This document shows positions 15,799 through 23,979 of a stretch of DNA of 64,000 nucleotides, in pieces. The notes beneath the pieces are model-generated. The model was not told where the DNA came from, made no database searches, and saw nothing but the letters and a program-made list of their open reading frames with translations. A program made the position numbers and the translations under genes. Numbering within the stretch: the first letter of the stretch is position 1; each line of letters begins with the position of its first letter. This DNA is from Xanthobacter sp. NM-25 (lineage in GTDB: Bacteria > Pseudomonadota > Alphaproteobacteria > Rhizobiales > Xanthobacteraceae), in contig NZ_JACBFS010000001.1 of NCBI RefSeq assembly GCF_022138605.1, forward strand, positions 682,001-746,000. The letters are read 5' to 3'.

Positions 15799-16788
15799 AT
15801 GAAACCCATCCCGCTCCCGCTGCAGACCCTTTACGCGGAACTGGCGCAGCAGCTCCAGGCCAGCATGGAGCGCCCTGCCTCGCTCTATCATCGCGAGATC
15901 AAGGGCATGTCCTATGTCTATGGCAAGCGGCCGGTCGGCAGCGTGCGGCGCGACATTTTCATCGGCCGCGCCGATGATCCCCTCGTGGTGGCACGGGTGG
16001 CCCTCATCGAAGAGGAGAATGCGCGGGCGGCGGAGCGGCGGCAGATCGTCTCCACCCTCCGGCGCGCCCATGTGCCCGCCCCGGTGCAGGCTCTCTCGCA
16101 GGTGCTCGATACCATGAGCGACGCCGGCCTGCTCCGGCAGGCGGTCCTGGTCGGCACGGCCGCCTATCAATGCTATCCGGCCCCCCTGGGGCACAGGCTG
16201 CCCGCCGCCGGTCTCATCTCCCAGGACGAGGACCCTGCTACCGCCAGCCTCGCCGTCATGGCGGACGAGGCGGGAGAGACGATGGAGACCATCCTGAAAC
16301 GGGCGGATCCGACCTTTCGCGGCGTTCCCGGCCTCGATCCGGCGGCGCTGCCGTCTCATTTCCGATCCGCTTCAGGCTTCGTGGTGGACCTGCTGACGCC
16401 GCAACGCCGACGGACGGACACCAACCCGATGGCGCTCCCGGCCCTGGCCGCAGGCGCCGTGCCGCTCCAGCATCTCGACTGGCTGATTGCCGATCCCATG
16501 CCCGCGGCGGTCCTCTACCGCAGCGGCATCGCCGTGCGGATTCCCCAACCGGCGCGCTTCGCCGTGCATAAGCTGATCATCGCCCAGAAGCGCGGAGGCG
16601 ACACCACCAAGCGCCGCAAGGACCTTGCCCAGGCCGAGGCCCTGATCACCGCGCTGAAGAGCGCCGATCCCTTCGCCTTGTCCGATGCCTTCGAGGACGC
16701 CGCGGCCAAGGGAACCACCGGCTGGGAGCGCCCCATGGTGCGCTCCCTCACCGAACTCGGACTCACGCCCGCGCACCTCGTGGCCTGA
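15799..16788 (+). CDS. GSU2403-family nucleotidyltransferase-fold protein
   Basis: A 329-residue protein of the GSU2403/NTP_transf_8 type. The fold's core motif is visible: VLVGTAAYQCY at 116-126 and the D-x-D pair in SQDED (D143, D145). Residues 245-290 (AVRIPQPARFAVHKLIIAQKR) are the conserved C-terminal half. No nucleic-acid or protein target is established for the family; related folds occur in antitoxins and defence systems. No Shine-Dalgarno precedes the ATG, and paired inverted repeats abut it, so expression is probably tightly controlled. It converges on the phnA-like gene with only 8 bases between. Confidence 0.75.
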   Translation: MKPIPLPLQTLYAELAQQLQASMERPASLYHREIKGMSYVYGKRPVGSVRRDIFIGRADDPLVVARVALIEEENARAAERRQIVSTLRRAHVPAPVQALSQVLDTMSDAGLLRQAVLVGTAAYQCYPAPLGHRLPAAGLISQDEDPATASLAVMADEAGETMETILKRADPTFRGVPGLDPAALPSHFRSASGFVVDLLTPQRRRTDTNPMALPALAAGAVPLQHLDWLIADPMPAAVLYRSGIAVRIPQPARFAVHKLIIAQKRGGDTTKRRKDLAQAEALITALKSADPFALSDAFEDAAAKGTTGWERPMVRSLTELGLTPAHLVA

Positions 16789-16796
16789 GCCGGAGC

Positions 16797-17018
16797 TCAG
16801 GCCTTCTTCACGAACTCGGTGCGCAGCACCAAGCCCTTCACCTTCTCGACCTTGCAGTCGATCTCCTCGGGATCGCCGGTGAGGCGGATGCCCTTCACCA
16901 GGGTGCCGCGCTTCAGGGTCACAGACGTGCCCTTCACCTTGAGATCCTTGATGAGGGTGACGTTGTCACCGTCCTTCAGCACGGCGCCATTGGCGTCGCG
17001 CACCTCGATGTCGGACAT
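16797..17018 (-). CDS. PhnA-like (YjdM C-terminal) domain protein
   Basis: A 73-residue protein, MSDIEVRDANGAVLKDGDNV and onward, equal to the C-terminal PhnA/YjdM domain (KDLKVKGTS-LKRGTLVKGIRLT); the N-terminal zinc ribbon of full PhnA is absent. Despite its old name, PhnA is not a proven phosphonoacetate hydrolase and its role is unclear. GAAGGAG lies upstream of the ATG. It is 25 bases downstream of the acyl-CoA synthetase stop on the same strand and may be cotranscribed. Confidence 0.8.
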   Translation of the reverse strand: MSDIEVRDANGAVLKDGDNVTLIKDLKVKGTSVTLKRGTLVKGIRLTGDPEEIDCKVEKVKGLVLRTEFVKKA

Positions 17019-17043
17019 GTCTGCTCCTTCAGCGCCCGCCCGC

Positions 17044-18672
17044 TCAGACCTCCTTCGCCATATCGCGCAGGCGGAACTTCTGGATCTTGCCGGTGGAGGT
17101 CTTCGGGATGGGCTCGAACACGATGTAGCGGGGGCACTTGTAACCGGCGAGGTGGGTCTTGCAATGGGCAAGGAGTTCCTCCGCCGTGGCGCTCATGCCG
17201 TCGCGCAGTTCCACGAACGCCACCGGGGTCTCGCCCCACTTCTCGTCGGGCTTGGCCACCACCGCCGCCGCGCTCACCGCCGGATGCTTGTAAAGGGCAT
17301 CTTCCACCTCGATGGAGGAGATGTTCTCGCCGCCGGAAATGATGATGTCCTTGGAGCGGTCCTTGAGCTGCACGTAGCCATCGGGATGCTTCACCCCAAG
17401 GTCGCCCGAGTGGAACCAGCCGCCGGCGAAGGCGGCATCGGTGGCGGTGGGGTTCTTGAGATAGCCCTTCATCACCGTATTGCCGCGGAACATCACCTCG
17501 CCCATGGTCGCGCCGTCGGCCGGCACCGGCTGCATGGTCTCGGGATCGAGCACGTCGAGAGCTTCCAGCGCCGCATAGCGCACGCCCTGGCGCGCCTTCT
17601 TCATGGCCCGCTCGGCGGCGGGCAGCGCATCCCATTCCTCGTGCCAGTCGTTCACCACCGACGGGCCATAGACCTCGGTGAGGCCGTAGACGTGCACCAC
17701 GTTGAAGCCGGCATCCTGCATGGCGGCCAGCACCGCTTCCGGCGGCGGGGCCGCGGCGGTGATGAATTCCACCTTGCCCGGCAGCGGCCGCTTGTCGGCC
17801 TCCGGCGCGCCGAGCAGGGTCGACATGACGATGGGCGCGCCGCACATGTGGGTGACGCCATAATCGGCGATGGCATCGAACATGGCCTTCGCCCGCACCT
17901 GCCGCAGGCACACGTGGGTGCCCGCCACCAGGGTGATGGACCAGGGGAAGCACCAGCCGTTGCAGTGGAACATGGGCAGCGTCCACAGATAGACGGGGTG
18001 CTTGCCCAGCGCGCAGGTCACCGCATTGCCCACCGCCAAGAGGTGAGCGCCACGATGGTGGTAGACCACGCCCTTGGGATCGCCGGTGGTGCCGGAGGTG
18101 TAGTTGAGGGCGATGGCGTCCCACTCGTCAGCGGGCCCGGTCCAGGCGAATTCCGGATCGCCGGTCTCCAGGAAGGCCTCATATTCGGTGCCGCCGATGA
18201 GGTCGCCCTTGCCGGTATATTCCGGGTCGTCATAGTCGATGACGATGGGCTTCTTCACCGCCATGGCGAGGGCCGCCTTCATCACCGGCGAGAACTCGCG
18301 ATCGGTGATCAGCACCTTGGCCTCGCCATGGTCGATGGTGAAGGCGAGAATGGCGGCATCGAGCCGGGTGTTGAGGGAGTTCAGCACCGCCCCGGTCATG
18401 GGCACGCCGTAGTGGGCTTCCAGCATGGCCGGCGCATTGGGCAACATCACCGCCACCGTGTCGCCCTTGCCCACGCCCAGCTTGGTGAGCGCCGAGGCGA
18501 GCCGCCGGCTGCGATCATAGAATTCGCGATAGGTGCGGCGGGTGGAGCCATGGATGATGGCGGTGCGATCGGGGAACACCCGCGCCGCCCGTTCGAGGAA
18601 GCCAAGCGGGGTCAGCGGCTGGTAATTCGCCTGATTGCGGTCGAGATGCAGGTCGTAGATGCTACCGGCCAT
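17044..18672 (-). CDS. Medium/long-chain acyl-CoA synthetase (AMP-forming)
   Basis: A 542-residue adenylate-forming enzyme that activates a carboxylic acid to its CoA thioester with ATP. The AMP-binding P-loop YTSGTTGDPKGV, the DRSKDIIISGGENISS hinge and the C-terminal PKTSTGKIQKF with its catalytic lysine are all present. The start at 18672 (MAGSIYDLHL) has GGGGAG upstream. The sequence resembles the AlkK/methylmalonyl- and medium-chain ligase branch more than FadD; chain length cannot be told from sequence. It is divergent from prpE with a palindrome in the shared region. Confidence 0.88.
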   Translation of the reverse strand: MAGSIYDLHLDRNQANYQPLTPLGFLERAARVFPDRTAIIHGSTRRTYREFYDRSRRLASALTKLGVGKGDTVAVMLPNAPAMLEAHYGVPMTGAVLNSLNTRLDAAILAFTIDHGEAKVLITDREFSPVMKAALAMAVKKPIVIDYDDPEYTGKGDLIGGTEYEAFLETGDPEFAWTGPADEWDAIALNYTSGTTGDPKGVVYHHRGAHLLAVGNAVTCALGKHPVYLWTLPMFHCNGWCFPWSITLVAGTHVCLRQVRAKAMFDAIADYGVTHMCGAPIVMSTLLGAPEADKRPLPGKVEFITAAAPPPEAVLAAMQDAGFNVVHVYGLTEVYGPSVVNDWHEEWDALPAAERAMKKARQGVRYAALEALDVLDPETMQPVPADGATMGEVMFRGNTVMKGYLKNPTATDAAFAGGWFHSGDLGVKHPDGYVQLKDRSKDIIISGGENISSIEVEDALYKHPAVSAAAVVAKPDEKWGETPVAFVELRDGMSATAEELLAHCKTHLAGYKCPRYIVFEPIPKTSTGKIQKFRLRDMAKEV

Positions 18673-18827
18673 GGAACTCCCCATCATCCTTATCGCTCCC
18701 GGCCACGTGACGGGCACGGGAGACCAGCCAACAATGCCCGTTCGACGGGCAAGAACCTAGCAGGGCTTAAGGGAGGCGCAATCCAAGGCCAAGATAGAAC
18801 AAGGCGTTTATCCATCCAACCAAGGTC

Positions 18828-18845
18828 GTACGCAGTTATGCGTAC
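18828..18845. promoter_or_regulatory. Palindromic operator candidate between divergent acyl-CoA synthetase genes
   Basis: GTACGCA-GTTA-TGCGTAC is a perfect 7-bp inverted repeat with a 4-base spacer, 65 bases before the prpE ATG and about 155 bases before the divergent ligase. It has the look of a dimeric regulator site. The regulator is not in the window. Confidence 0.55.
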
Positions 18846-18909
18846 TTGCTCTGTAAAATAACGATCGGCACTAACCACACCAACGATTATGCCGACGAGG
18901 GAGACGTCC

Positions 18910-20826
18910 ATGGGTGAGATGAGCAGCAGCCGCTACGGCGAAACCTATGCCCGCTGGCGCGAAGATCCGTCCGCTTTCTGGGGCGAGGCGGCCAGGAAGA
19001 TCGACTGGACGACCCCGGCCACCAAGGTCTTCGATCCCGATGCCGGCGTCTATGGCCGCTGGTTCGAGGGCGCCACCGGCAACACCTGCTTCAATGCGGT
19101 GGACCGCCACGTGGCCGCCGGCCGCGGCGATCAGCCCGCCATCATCTATGACAGCCCCGTGACAGATACCAAGCGCTCGCTCACCTATGCCGAGCTGAAG
19201 CGCGACGTGGAGACCCTGGCGGCGGTGCTGCGCGACCTCGGTGTGACCAAGGGCGATCGCGTGCTCGTCTACATGCCCATGGTGCCCGAGGCCCTGGTGG
19301 GCATGCTGGCCTGCGCCCGCATCGGCGCCATCCATTCGGTGGTGTTCGGCGGGTTCGCCGCCAAGGAGCTCGCCACCCGCATCGAGGATGCCGAGCCCAA
19401 GGTCATCCTGGCCGCCTCCTGCGGCATCGAGCCGAACCGGGTCGTACCCTATAAGCCCCTGCTCGACCTTGCCATTTCCATGTCGGCGGTGAAGCCGGAG
19501 CATTGCGTGGTGCTGCAGCGCCCGCAGGGCCCGGCGAGCCTCAGCGAAGGCCGCGACATCGACTGGATGGAGGCCTGCAACGACGCGATCCAGGCTGGCC
19601 GCACCGCCCCTTGCGTGGACGTGGCGGCCACCGATCCCCTCTACATCCTCTATACCTCCGGCACCACGGGCAAGCCGAAGGGCGTGGTGCGCGACACCGG
19701 CGGCCACATGGTGGCGCTCACCTGGACCATGGAGAATCTCTACGGCATCAAGCCCGGCGAGGTGTTCTGGGCGGCCTCCGACATCGGCTGGGTGGTGGGC
19801 CATTCCTATATTGTCTATGCCCCGCTTTTGGCCGGCTGCACCACCCTCGTCTACGAGGGCAAGCCGGTGGGCACGCCTGACCCCGGCGCCTTCTGGCGGG
19901 TGGTGGAGGAGCACAAGGTGGTGGCCCTGTTCACCGCCCCCACCGCGCTGCGGGCCATCAAGAAGGAAGACCCGGACTGCACCTTCAAGACCGGGCGCGA
20001 CATGAGCCACTTCCGCACCCTGTTCCTGGCCGGCGAGCGGGCCGATCCGGACACGGTGCAATGGGCCGAGGACAAGCTGGGCGTGCCGGTGGTGGACCAT
20101 TGGTGGCAGACCGAAACCGGCTGGGCCATCGCCGCCAATCCGGTGGGCCTCGGCCTTCTGCCCATCAAGCTCGGCTCGCCCACCGTGCCCATGCCCGGCT
20201 TCGACGTGCAGATCGTGGACGAGGCGGCCAAGCCGGTACCGGCCGGCACCATGGGCTCCATCGTGGTGAAGCTGCCGCTGCCTCCCGGCTGCCTGCCCAC
20301 CCTGTGGCAGCAGGACGAGCGCTTCAGGGAAAGCTACCTCGCCGACTATCCCGGCTACTACAAGACCGCCGACGCCGGCTTCATGGATGACGACGGCTAT
20401 GTGTTCGTCATGGGCCGCACCGACGACATCATCAATGTCGCCGGCCACCGCCTCTCCACCGGTGGCATGGAAGAGGTGATCGCCTCCCACCCGGACGTGG
20501 CCGAATGCGCCGTGATCGGCGTCAAGGACTCCCTGAAGGGCGAAGTGCCGTGCGGCTTCGTGGTGCTGAAGGCGGGCGAGCGCCGGCCGCCGGAGGTGAT
20601 CGAGAAGGAGCTGGTGGGCCTGGTGCGCGATCGAATCGGCCCGGTGGCGGCGTTCAAGCTGGCGGTCACCGTGAACCGCCTGCCCAAGACCCGCTCCGGC
20701 AAGATTCTGCGCGGCACCATGAAGAAGATCGCCGATCACGACCCGTGGTCGATCCCCGCCACCATCGACGATCCGGTGGTGCTGGAGGAGATCGAAGACA
20801 TCCTGAAGGATCGTGGCATCGGCTGA
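18910..20826 (+). CDS. prpE: Propionyl-CoA synthetase PrpE
   Basis: A 638-residue acetyl/propionyl-CoA synthetase of the PrpE branch. It makes propionyl-CoA from propionate, ATP and CoA. Visible are the N-terminal ACAS domain (YGETYARWREDPSAFW), the P-loop ILYTSGTTGKPKG, WWQTETGWAI, GRTDDIINVAGHRLSTG and the C-terminal KTRSGKILRG with the acetylation-prone lysine. The chosen ATG has GAGGGAGA upstream; the frame opens at 18889. With B12 uptake and meaB in the window, it suggests propionate use through methylmalonyl-CoA. Acetate can be a secondary substrate. Confidence 0.93.
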   Translation: MGEMSSSRYGETYARWREDPSAFWGEAARKIDWTTPATKVFDPDAGVYGRWFEGATGNTCFNAVDRHVAAGRGDQPAIIYDSPVTDTKRSLTYAELKRDVETLAAVLRDLGVTKGDRVLVYMPMVPEALVGMLACARIGAIHSVVFGGFAAKELATRIEDAEPKVILAASCGIEPNRVVPYKPLLDLAISMSAVKPEHCVVLQRPQGPASLSEGRDIDWMEACNDAIQAGRTAPCVDVAATDPLYILYTSGTTGKPKGVVRDTGGHMVALTWTMENLYGIKPGEVFWAASDIGWVVGHSYIVYAPLLAGCTTLVYEGKPVGTPDPGAFWRVVEEHKVVALFTAPTALRAIKKEDPDCTFKTGRDMSHFRTLFLAGERADPDTVQWAEDKLGVPVVDHWWQTETGWAIAANPVGLGLLPIKLGSPTVPMPGFDVQIVDEAAKPVPAGTMGSIVVKLPLPPGCLPTLWQQDERFRESYLADYPGYYKTADAGFMDDDGYVFVMGRTDDIINVAGHRLSTGGMEEVIASHPDVAECAVIGVKDSLKGEVPCGFVVLKAGERRPPEVIEKELVGLVRDRIGPVAAFKLAVTVNRLPKTRSGKILRGTMKKIADHDPWSIPATIDDPVVLEEIEDILKDRGIG

Positions 20827-20848
20827 GCGCCCCGCGCGGGCACGAATG

Positions 20849-20893
20849 CGACGGCCCGACCGGGCCCCACCCGGGGGGCCGGCCGGGCCGTCG
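20849..20893. terminator. Hairpin between convergent prpE and the secreted-protein pair
   Basis: Arms CGACGGCCCG (20849-20858) and CGGGCCGTCG (20884-20893) form a perfect 10-bp stem; the loop is itself GC-rich and partly self-complementary. No long T-run follows. It lies between convergent genes. Confidence 0.55.
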
Positions 20894-20911
20894 GGTCTTG
20901 TGGCATCCGCC

Positions 20912-21304
20912 TCAATTGCCCTTCTCGCCAGCTCCCATCCGCTCCTGGCAGACATAGCCGACGAAGCATTGCGGCGCGTCGCGGGTGGGCACCCATTCCG
21001 GCCGCAGCAATTGGTCATGCAGGCAGAAATTCAGATCGCGCACATAGCGGTCGTAGAGTGTCGGCGAGGTAGCCATGACCACGACGCCCTTGTCCTGAAC
21101 CAGCCCGGCCGCCTGCGCGCAGGTGAGCGTGCGACTCTGCACCAGAGGATCCGACGCGGTTGCCTCCAGGGACTTGGCCGCGGCCGGCGTCGCCAGCCCC
21201 AGTGCCGCCATAGCCAGACCGCTGAAAAACGGGCCGCTCGGACCCCTGCCCCGCCGGCTGTTGCCGGCGTGTCTCGGCCGCCGGCCGCTCCATCTGCCCA
21301 TCAT
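20912..21304 (-). CDS. Secreted cysteine-containing protein, paralogue A
   Basis: A 130-residue protein with an N-terminal signal or anchor (GPFFSGLAMAALGLATPAAA) and a mature domain of about 85 residues. It shares with the next upstream gene the pattern C-x2-A-x2-LV, VVMAT-x-P-TLYDRYV, C, then PEWVPTRD-x2-QCFVGYVC. Four cysteines suggest two periplasmic disulfides. I do not recognise a named family. The RGRGPSGP stretch before the signal may mean the true start is further in, for example the M near residue 32. The two genes clearly arose by duplication. Confidence 0.7.
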   Translation of the reverse strand: MMGRWSGRRPRHAGNSRRGRGPSGPFFSGLAMAALGLATPAAAKSLEATASDPLVQSRTLTCAQAAGLVQDKGVVVMATSPTLYDRYVRDLNFCLHDQLLRPEWVPTRDAPQCFVGYVCQERMGAGEKGN

Positions 21305-21454
21305 GACTCACCTCACCCGTCTCCGCGCCCCGTGTCCGCGGGATGCTCGGAGCATCCCGACACCCGCGGCGGCCGCGCCTCACATGAGCTGCCGGGGCGG
21401 CCCGCGCAAGCGGCAGCGGCTCCGGCGGCGGCCCCGGCGGCCCCGGCGGCCGCC

Positions 21455-21796
21455 TCAATGCCCCGGATGCCCTTCGCGCGACGGGATGAAACAGGTGTAG
21501 CCGATGAAGCACTGGCGCACGTCGCGGGTGGGCACCCACTCCGGCTTGAGATCCTCGCCGCCGGCGCAATAGCGAATCTGCGACACGTAACGGTCATAGG
21601 TATTGGGACCCGTGGCCATGACCACCGCGCCCTGCCGGGCCACCAGGGCCGCCGCATCGCGGCAGCTCATGGCCGTCGAATCGGGCCGCGCAAGAGCGAC
21701 ACCGGGCGCAACGAGACCGAGCAGCAGCGCCAGCGGCATCCCATACCACCCGCGATGGATGCGACCGACCCGCATACCATTTACCTTCGGTTGCAT
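21455..21796 (-). CDS. Secreted cysteine-containing protein, paralogue B
   Basis: A 113-residue protein with a signal peptide (GMPLALLLGLVAPGVALA) and a mature domain aligning to the downstream gene: SCRDAAALVARQGAVVMATG, NTYDRYVSQIRYC, LKPEWVPTRDVRQCFIGYTC. All four cysteines and the PEWVPTRD motif are kept. The start may be the first ATG (MQPKVNG) or the internal one (MRVGRIHRG). A 150-base gap separates the copies. Function unknown; export and disulfides point to a periplasmic or extracellular role. Confidence 0.72.
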   Translation of the reverse strand: MQPKVNGMRVGRIHRGWYGMPLALLLGLVAPGVALARPDSTAMSCRDAAALVARQGAVVMATGPNTYDRYVSQIRYCAGGEDLKPEWVPTRDVRQCFIGYTCFIPSREGHPGH

Positions 21797-22140
21797 CTTA
21801 CCCTCTCCTCTCCGCCAGTCTTGCCTTTCCTCGCCGACGGCTTCACGGCGCCCAGGGCGAGGCTCGGGAAGTGGTGTCTAACTGCCTTTATTTACTATTC
21901 TTTTACCATATTCTTATCGGATAGGCCGCAGGGGTGCCGCTTCACAACCCGGCAACCCCGAAATAGAGGTAGCATCATATACCTAGGGTAATGAACAGGC
22001 TTCGATTTCAATGCAGTGTGGCATGAAAGCTACGGCACCCGCCACGGAACTCTGCTAGAACCACCTCACTGAGCGGCGCGAGACGATTTTTGCTCTCGCC
22101 TGTCTCACGACCAAGGACAACCCAAACAAGGGGGTTAGTT
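21797..22140. other. AT-rich divergent regulatory region before the porin gene
   Basis: About 340 bases, notably AT-rich around 21885-21990 for this GC-rich genome, which fits promoters for the divergent secreted-protein pair and the porin. A leader hairpin with arms GCGAGA (22078-22083) and TCTCGC (22094-22099) lies just before the porin. No gene is supported here. Confidence 0.5.
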
Positions 22141-22836
22141 ATGAAGCGGTTTCTTCTCGCCACTGTCGCGCTGGCGGCGCTCTCGGCTCCGGCCGCGGCT
22201 GCTGACCTGGCGACGAAGTACCCGGTGAAGGCCATTCCTGCTCCGGTGTTCTCCTGGACCGGTTTCTACATCGGTGCCAACGTCGGCTTCGGCGGTGACA
22301 AGTTCTCCTACGACGCCTACACCGTCGGCCTCCCGGTCGCCAGCGCCGACGTGAACTCCTCCGGCTGGTTCGCTGGTGGTCAGCTGGGCTACAACTATCA
22401 GTTCGCCAACAACGTGGTGGTCGGTCTCGAGACCGATATCCAGTGGTCGAACATCGAAGGCAACGTCAGCCTGACCTCGGGCGGCACCGGCATCACCGCT
22501 GGCTCCACCGTTGACTACTTCGGCACCATCCGCGCCCGCCTCGGCTATGCGTTCGATCGGTTCCTGCCCTACATCACCGGTGGTGCTGCCTACGGCAAGA
22601 CCTCGAACAACGCCTGGTTCGGCGTGCCGGCCTGGGCCGTGTCGACCTCTTCGACCGATTGGGGTTGGACCATCGGCGGCGGCGCCGAGTATGCCATCAC
22701 CAACAACTGGACGTTCAAGGCTGAATACCTGTACGTCGACCTGGGCAGCCACGACGTGGCCGTCATCGGCCCGATCGCCGTGGACGGCGACACCAAGTTC
22801 CACACCATCAAGGCTGGTGTGAACTACAAGTTCTGA
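22141..22836 (+). CDS. Outer-membrane beta-barrel protein, Omp25/Omp31 type
   Basis: A 231-residue protein: signal peptide MKRFLLATVALAALSAPAAA, then the typical ADLATKYPVKA and FSWTGFYIGANVGFG opening of the Hyphomicrobiales Omp25/RopB/Omp31 family, and a C-terminal strand IKAGVNYKF ending in Phe as needed for BAM insertion. It is an eight-stranded barrel of the outer membrane. The ATG has GGGGGTTAG upstream. A strong intrinsic terminator follows, as expected for a highly expressed single gene. Codon use (many GGT/GCT codons) differs a little from its neighbours, consistent with high expression. Confidence 0.92.
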   Translation: MKRFLLATVALAALSAPAAAADLATKYPVKAIPAPVFSWTGFYIGANVGFGGDKFSYDAYTVGLPVASADVNSSGWFAGGQLGYNYQFANNVVVGLETDIQWSNIEGNVSLTSGGTGITAGSTVDYFGTIRARLGYAFDRFLPYITGGAAYGKTSNNAWFGVPAWAVSTSSTDWGWTIGGGAEYAITNNWTFKAEYLYVDLGSHDVAVIGPIAVDGDTKFHTIKAGVNYKF

Positions 22837-22859
22837 TCCAACGATCAGGGTTTGACGGG

Positions 22860-22890
22860 AAAGGCCCGCCGCAAGGCGGGCCTTTTCTTT
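22860..22890 (+). terminator. Intrinsic terminator of the porin gene
   Basis: An 11-bp stem, AAAGGCCCGCC and GGCGGGCCTTT, closes a GCAA tetraloop and is followed by TTCTTTT. This is a textbook rho-independent terminator, 24 bases after the stop. Confidence 0.92.
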
Positions 22891-23030
22891 TGTCCCTTTC
22901 CGACTCGTGCGGCCGCCCGGATACGCCATGCGCTGCCGCCGCACGGGCGACGGTCTGCGTCTGCCCGCTTCGGCGCCCGAGCTGCGCTGTCCCTGATGCC
23001 CTTTCGCGGGAACTGCGCTAGCCTGGGGGC

Positions 23031-23945
23031 ATGAGCGCAGACATCCCCTTCGATCGCGATTTCAACGTCCCGGCCGGCCGGCTGGACCAGGTCACGCCGC
23101 TGGTGCGGCGGATCGTGGCGCCGAATCCCTCGCCGTTCACCTTCACCGGCACCTGCAGCTACATCATCGGCCAGGGTTCGGTGGCCATTCTGGATCCCGG
23201 CCCCGACAGCCCCGAGCATATCGACGCTCTGCTCCAGGCCGTCGCGGGAGAGACGGTGTCCCACATCGTCGTCACCCATACCCACCGCGATCACTCCCCC
23301 GCCGCCACCGCCATCAAGGCGGCCACCGGCGCGCCCATCGTCGGCGCCGCGCCGCACCGCGCCGCACGCCCACTACATATCGGCGAGATCAACCCGCTCG
23401 ACGCCAGCGCCGACACCGACTACCAGCCCGACCACATGCTGGCCGACGGCGAGGCCGTAGAAGGGCGTGGCTGGACGCTGAACACCGTCGCCACCCCCGG
23501 CCATACCGCCAATCATCTGGCCTTTGCCCTGCGCGAGGAGGAGGTGCTGTTTTCCGGCGATCATGTGATGGCCTGGGCCACCTCCATCGTCGCACCGCCG
23601 GATGGCGCCATGGGCGATTACATCCGCTCGCTGGAACTGCTCGGCACGCGGCCCGAGCGAACCTACCTGCCGGGCCACGGCGGCCCGGTGCGCGATGCCC
23701 CGGCCTTCGTGCGCGACTATCTCGATCATCGCATCGCCCGCGAGCTCGCCATCCTGCGCGGGCTGGAACGCACGGCGGAAACCGTGCCGGACCTGGTGCG
23801 CGGCATCTATATCGGGCTCGACCCACGGCTCGTAGGCGCCGCCTCCCTCACCGTGCTCGCCCATCTCGAGCACCTCGTGGAAAGCGGACGGGTGACAACC
23901 GATGGCCCGGCGGCCATCGACGGGCGGTTCCGGATCGCCTCGTAG
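23031..23945 (+). CDS. MBL-fold metallo-hydrolase, LACTB2-like
   Basis: A 304-residue metallo-beta-lactamase-fold hydrolase. The metal motif THTHRDH is at 82-88 (H83, H85, D87, H88), with further ligands in ATPGHTANH, FSGDHVM and LPGHGGP. A C-terminal helical/winged region (VRGIYIGLDPRLVGAASLTVLAHLEHL) matches the LACTB2-like group. Human LACTB2 is an endoribonuclease; bacterial members are poorly characterised. It is followed 34 bases on by the HMCES-type gene. Confidence 0.85.
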   Translation: MSADIPFDRDFNVPAGRLDQVTPLVRRIVAPNPSPFTFTGTCSYIIGQGSVAILDPGPDSPEHIDALLQAVAGETVSHIVVTHTHRDHSPAATAIKAATGAPIVGAAPHRAARPLHIGEINPLDASADTDYQPDHMLADGEAVEGRGWTLNTVATPGHTANHLAFALREEEVLFSGDHVMAWATSIVAPPDGAMGDYIRSLELLGTRPERTYLPGHGGPVRDAPAFVRDYLDHRIARELAILRGLERTAETVPDLVRGIYIGLDPRLVGAASLTVLAHLEHLVESGRVTTDGPAAIDGRFRIAS

Positions 23946-23979
23946 GGCGGGCTCGGGGTTTCTGAGCGGAGGTTCCCGC

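Noticed and set aside
18871..21018. Long minus-strand open frame (715 codons) across prpE
   Set aside because: Antisense of the PrpE coding region; low-complexity composition and no recognisable domain.
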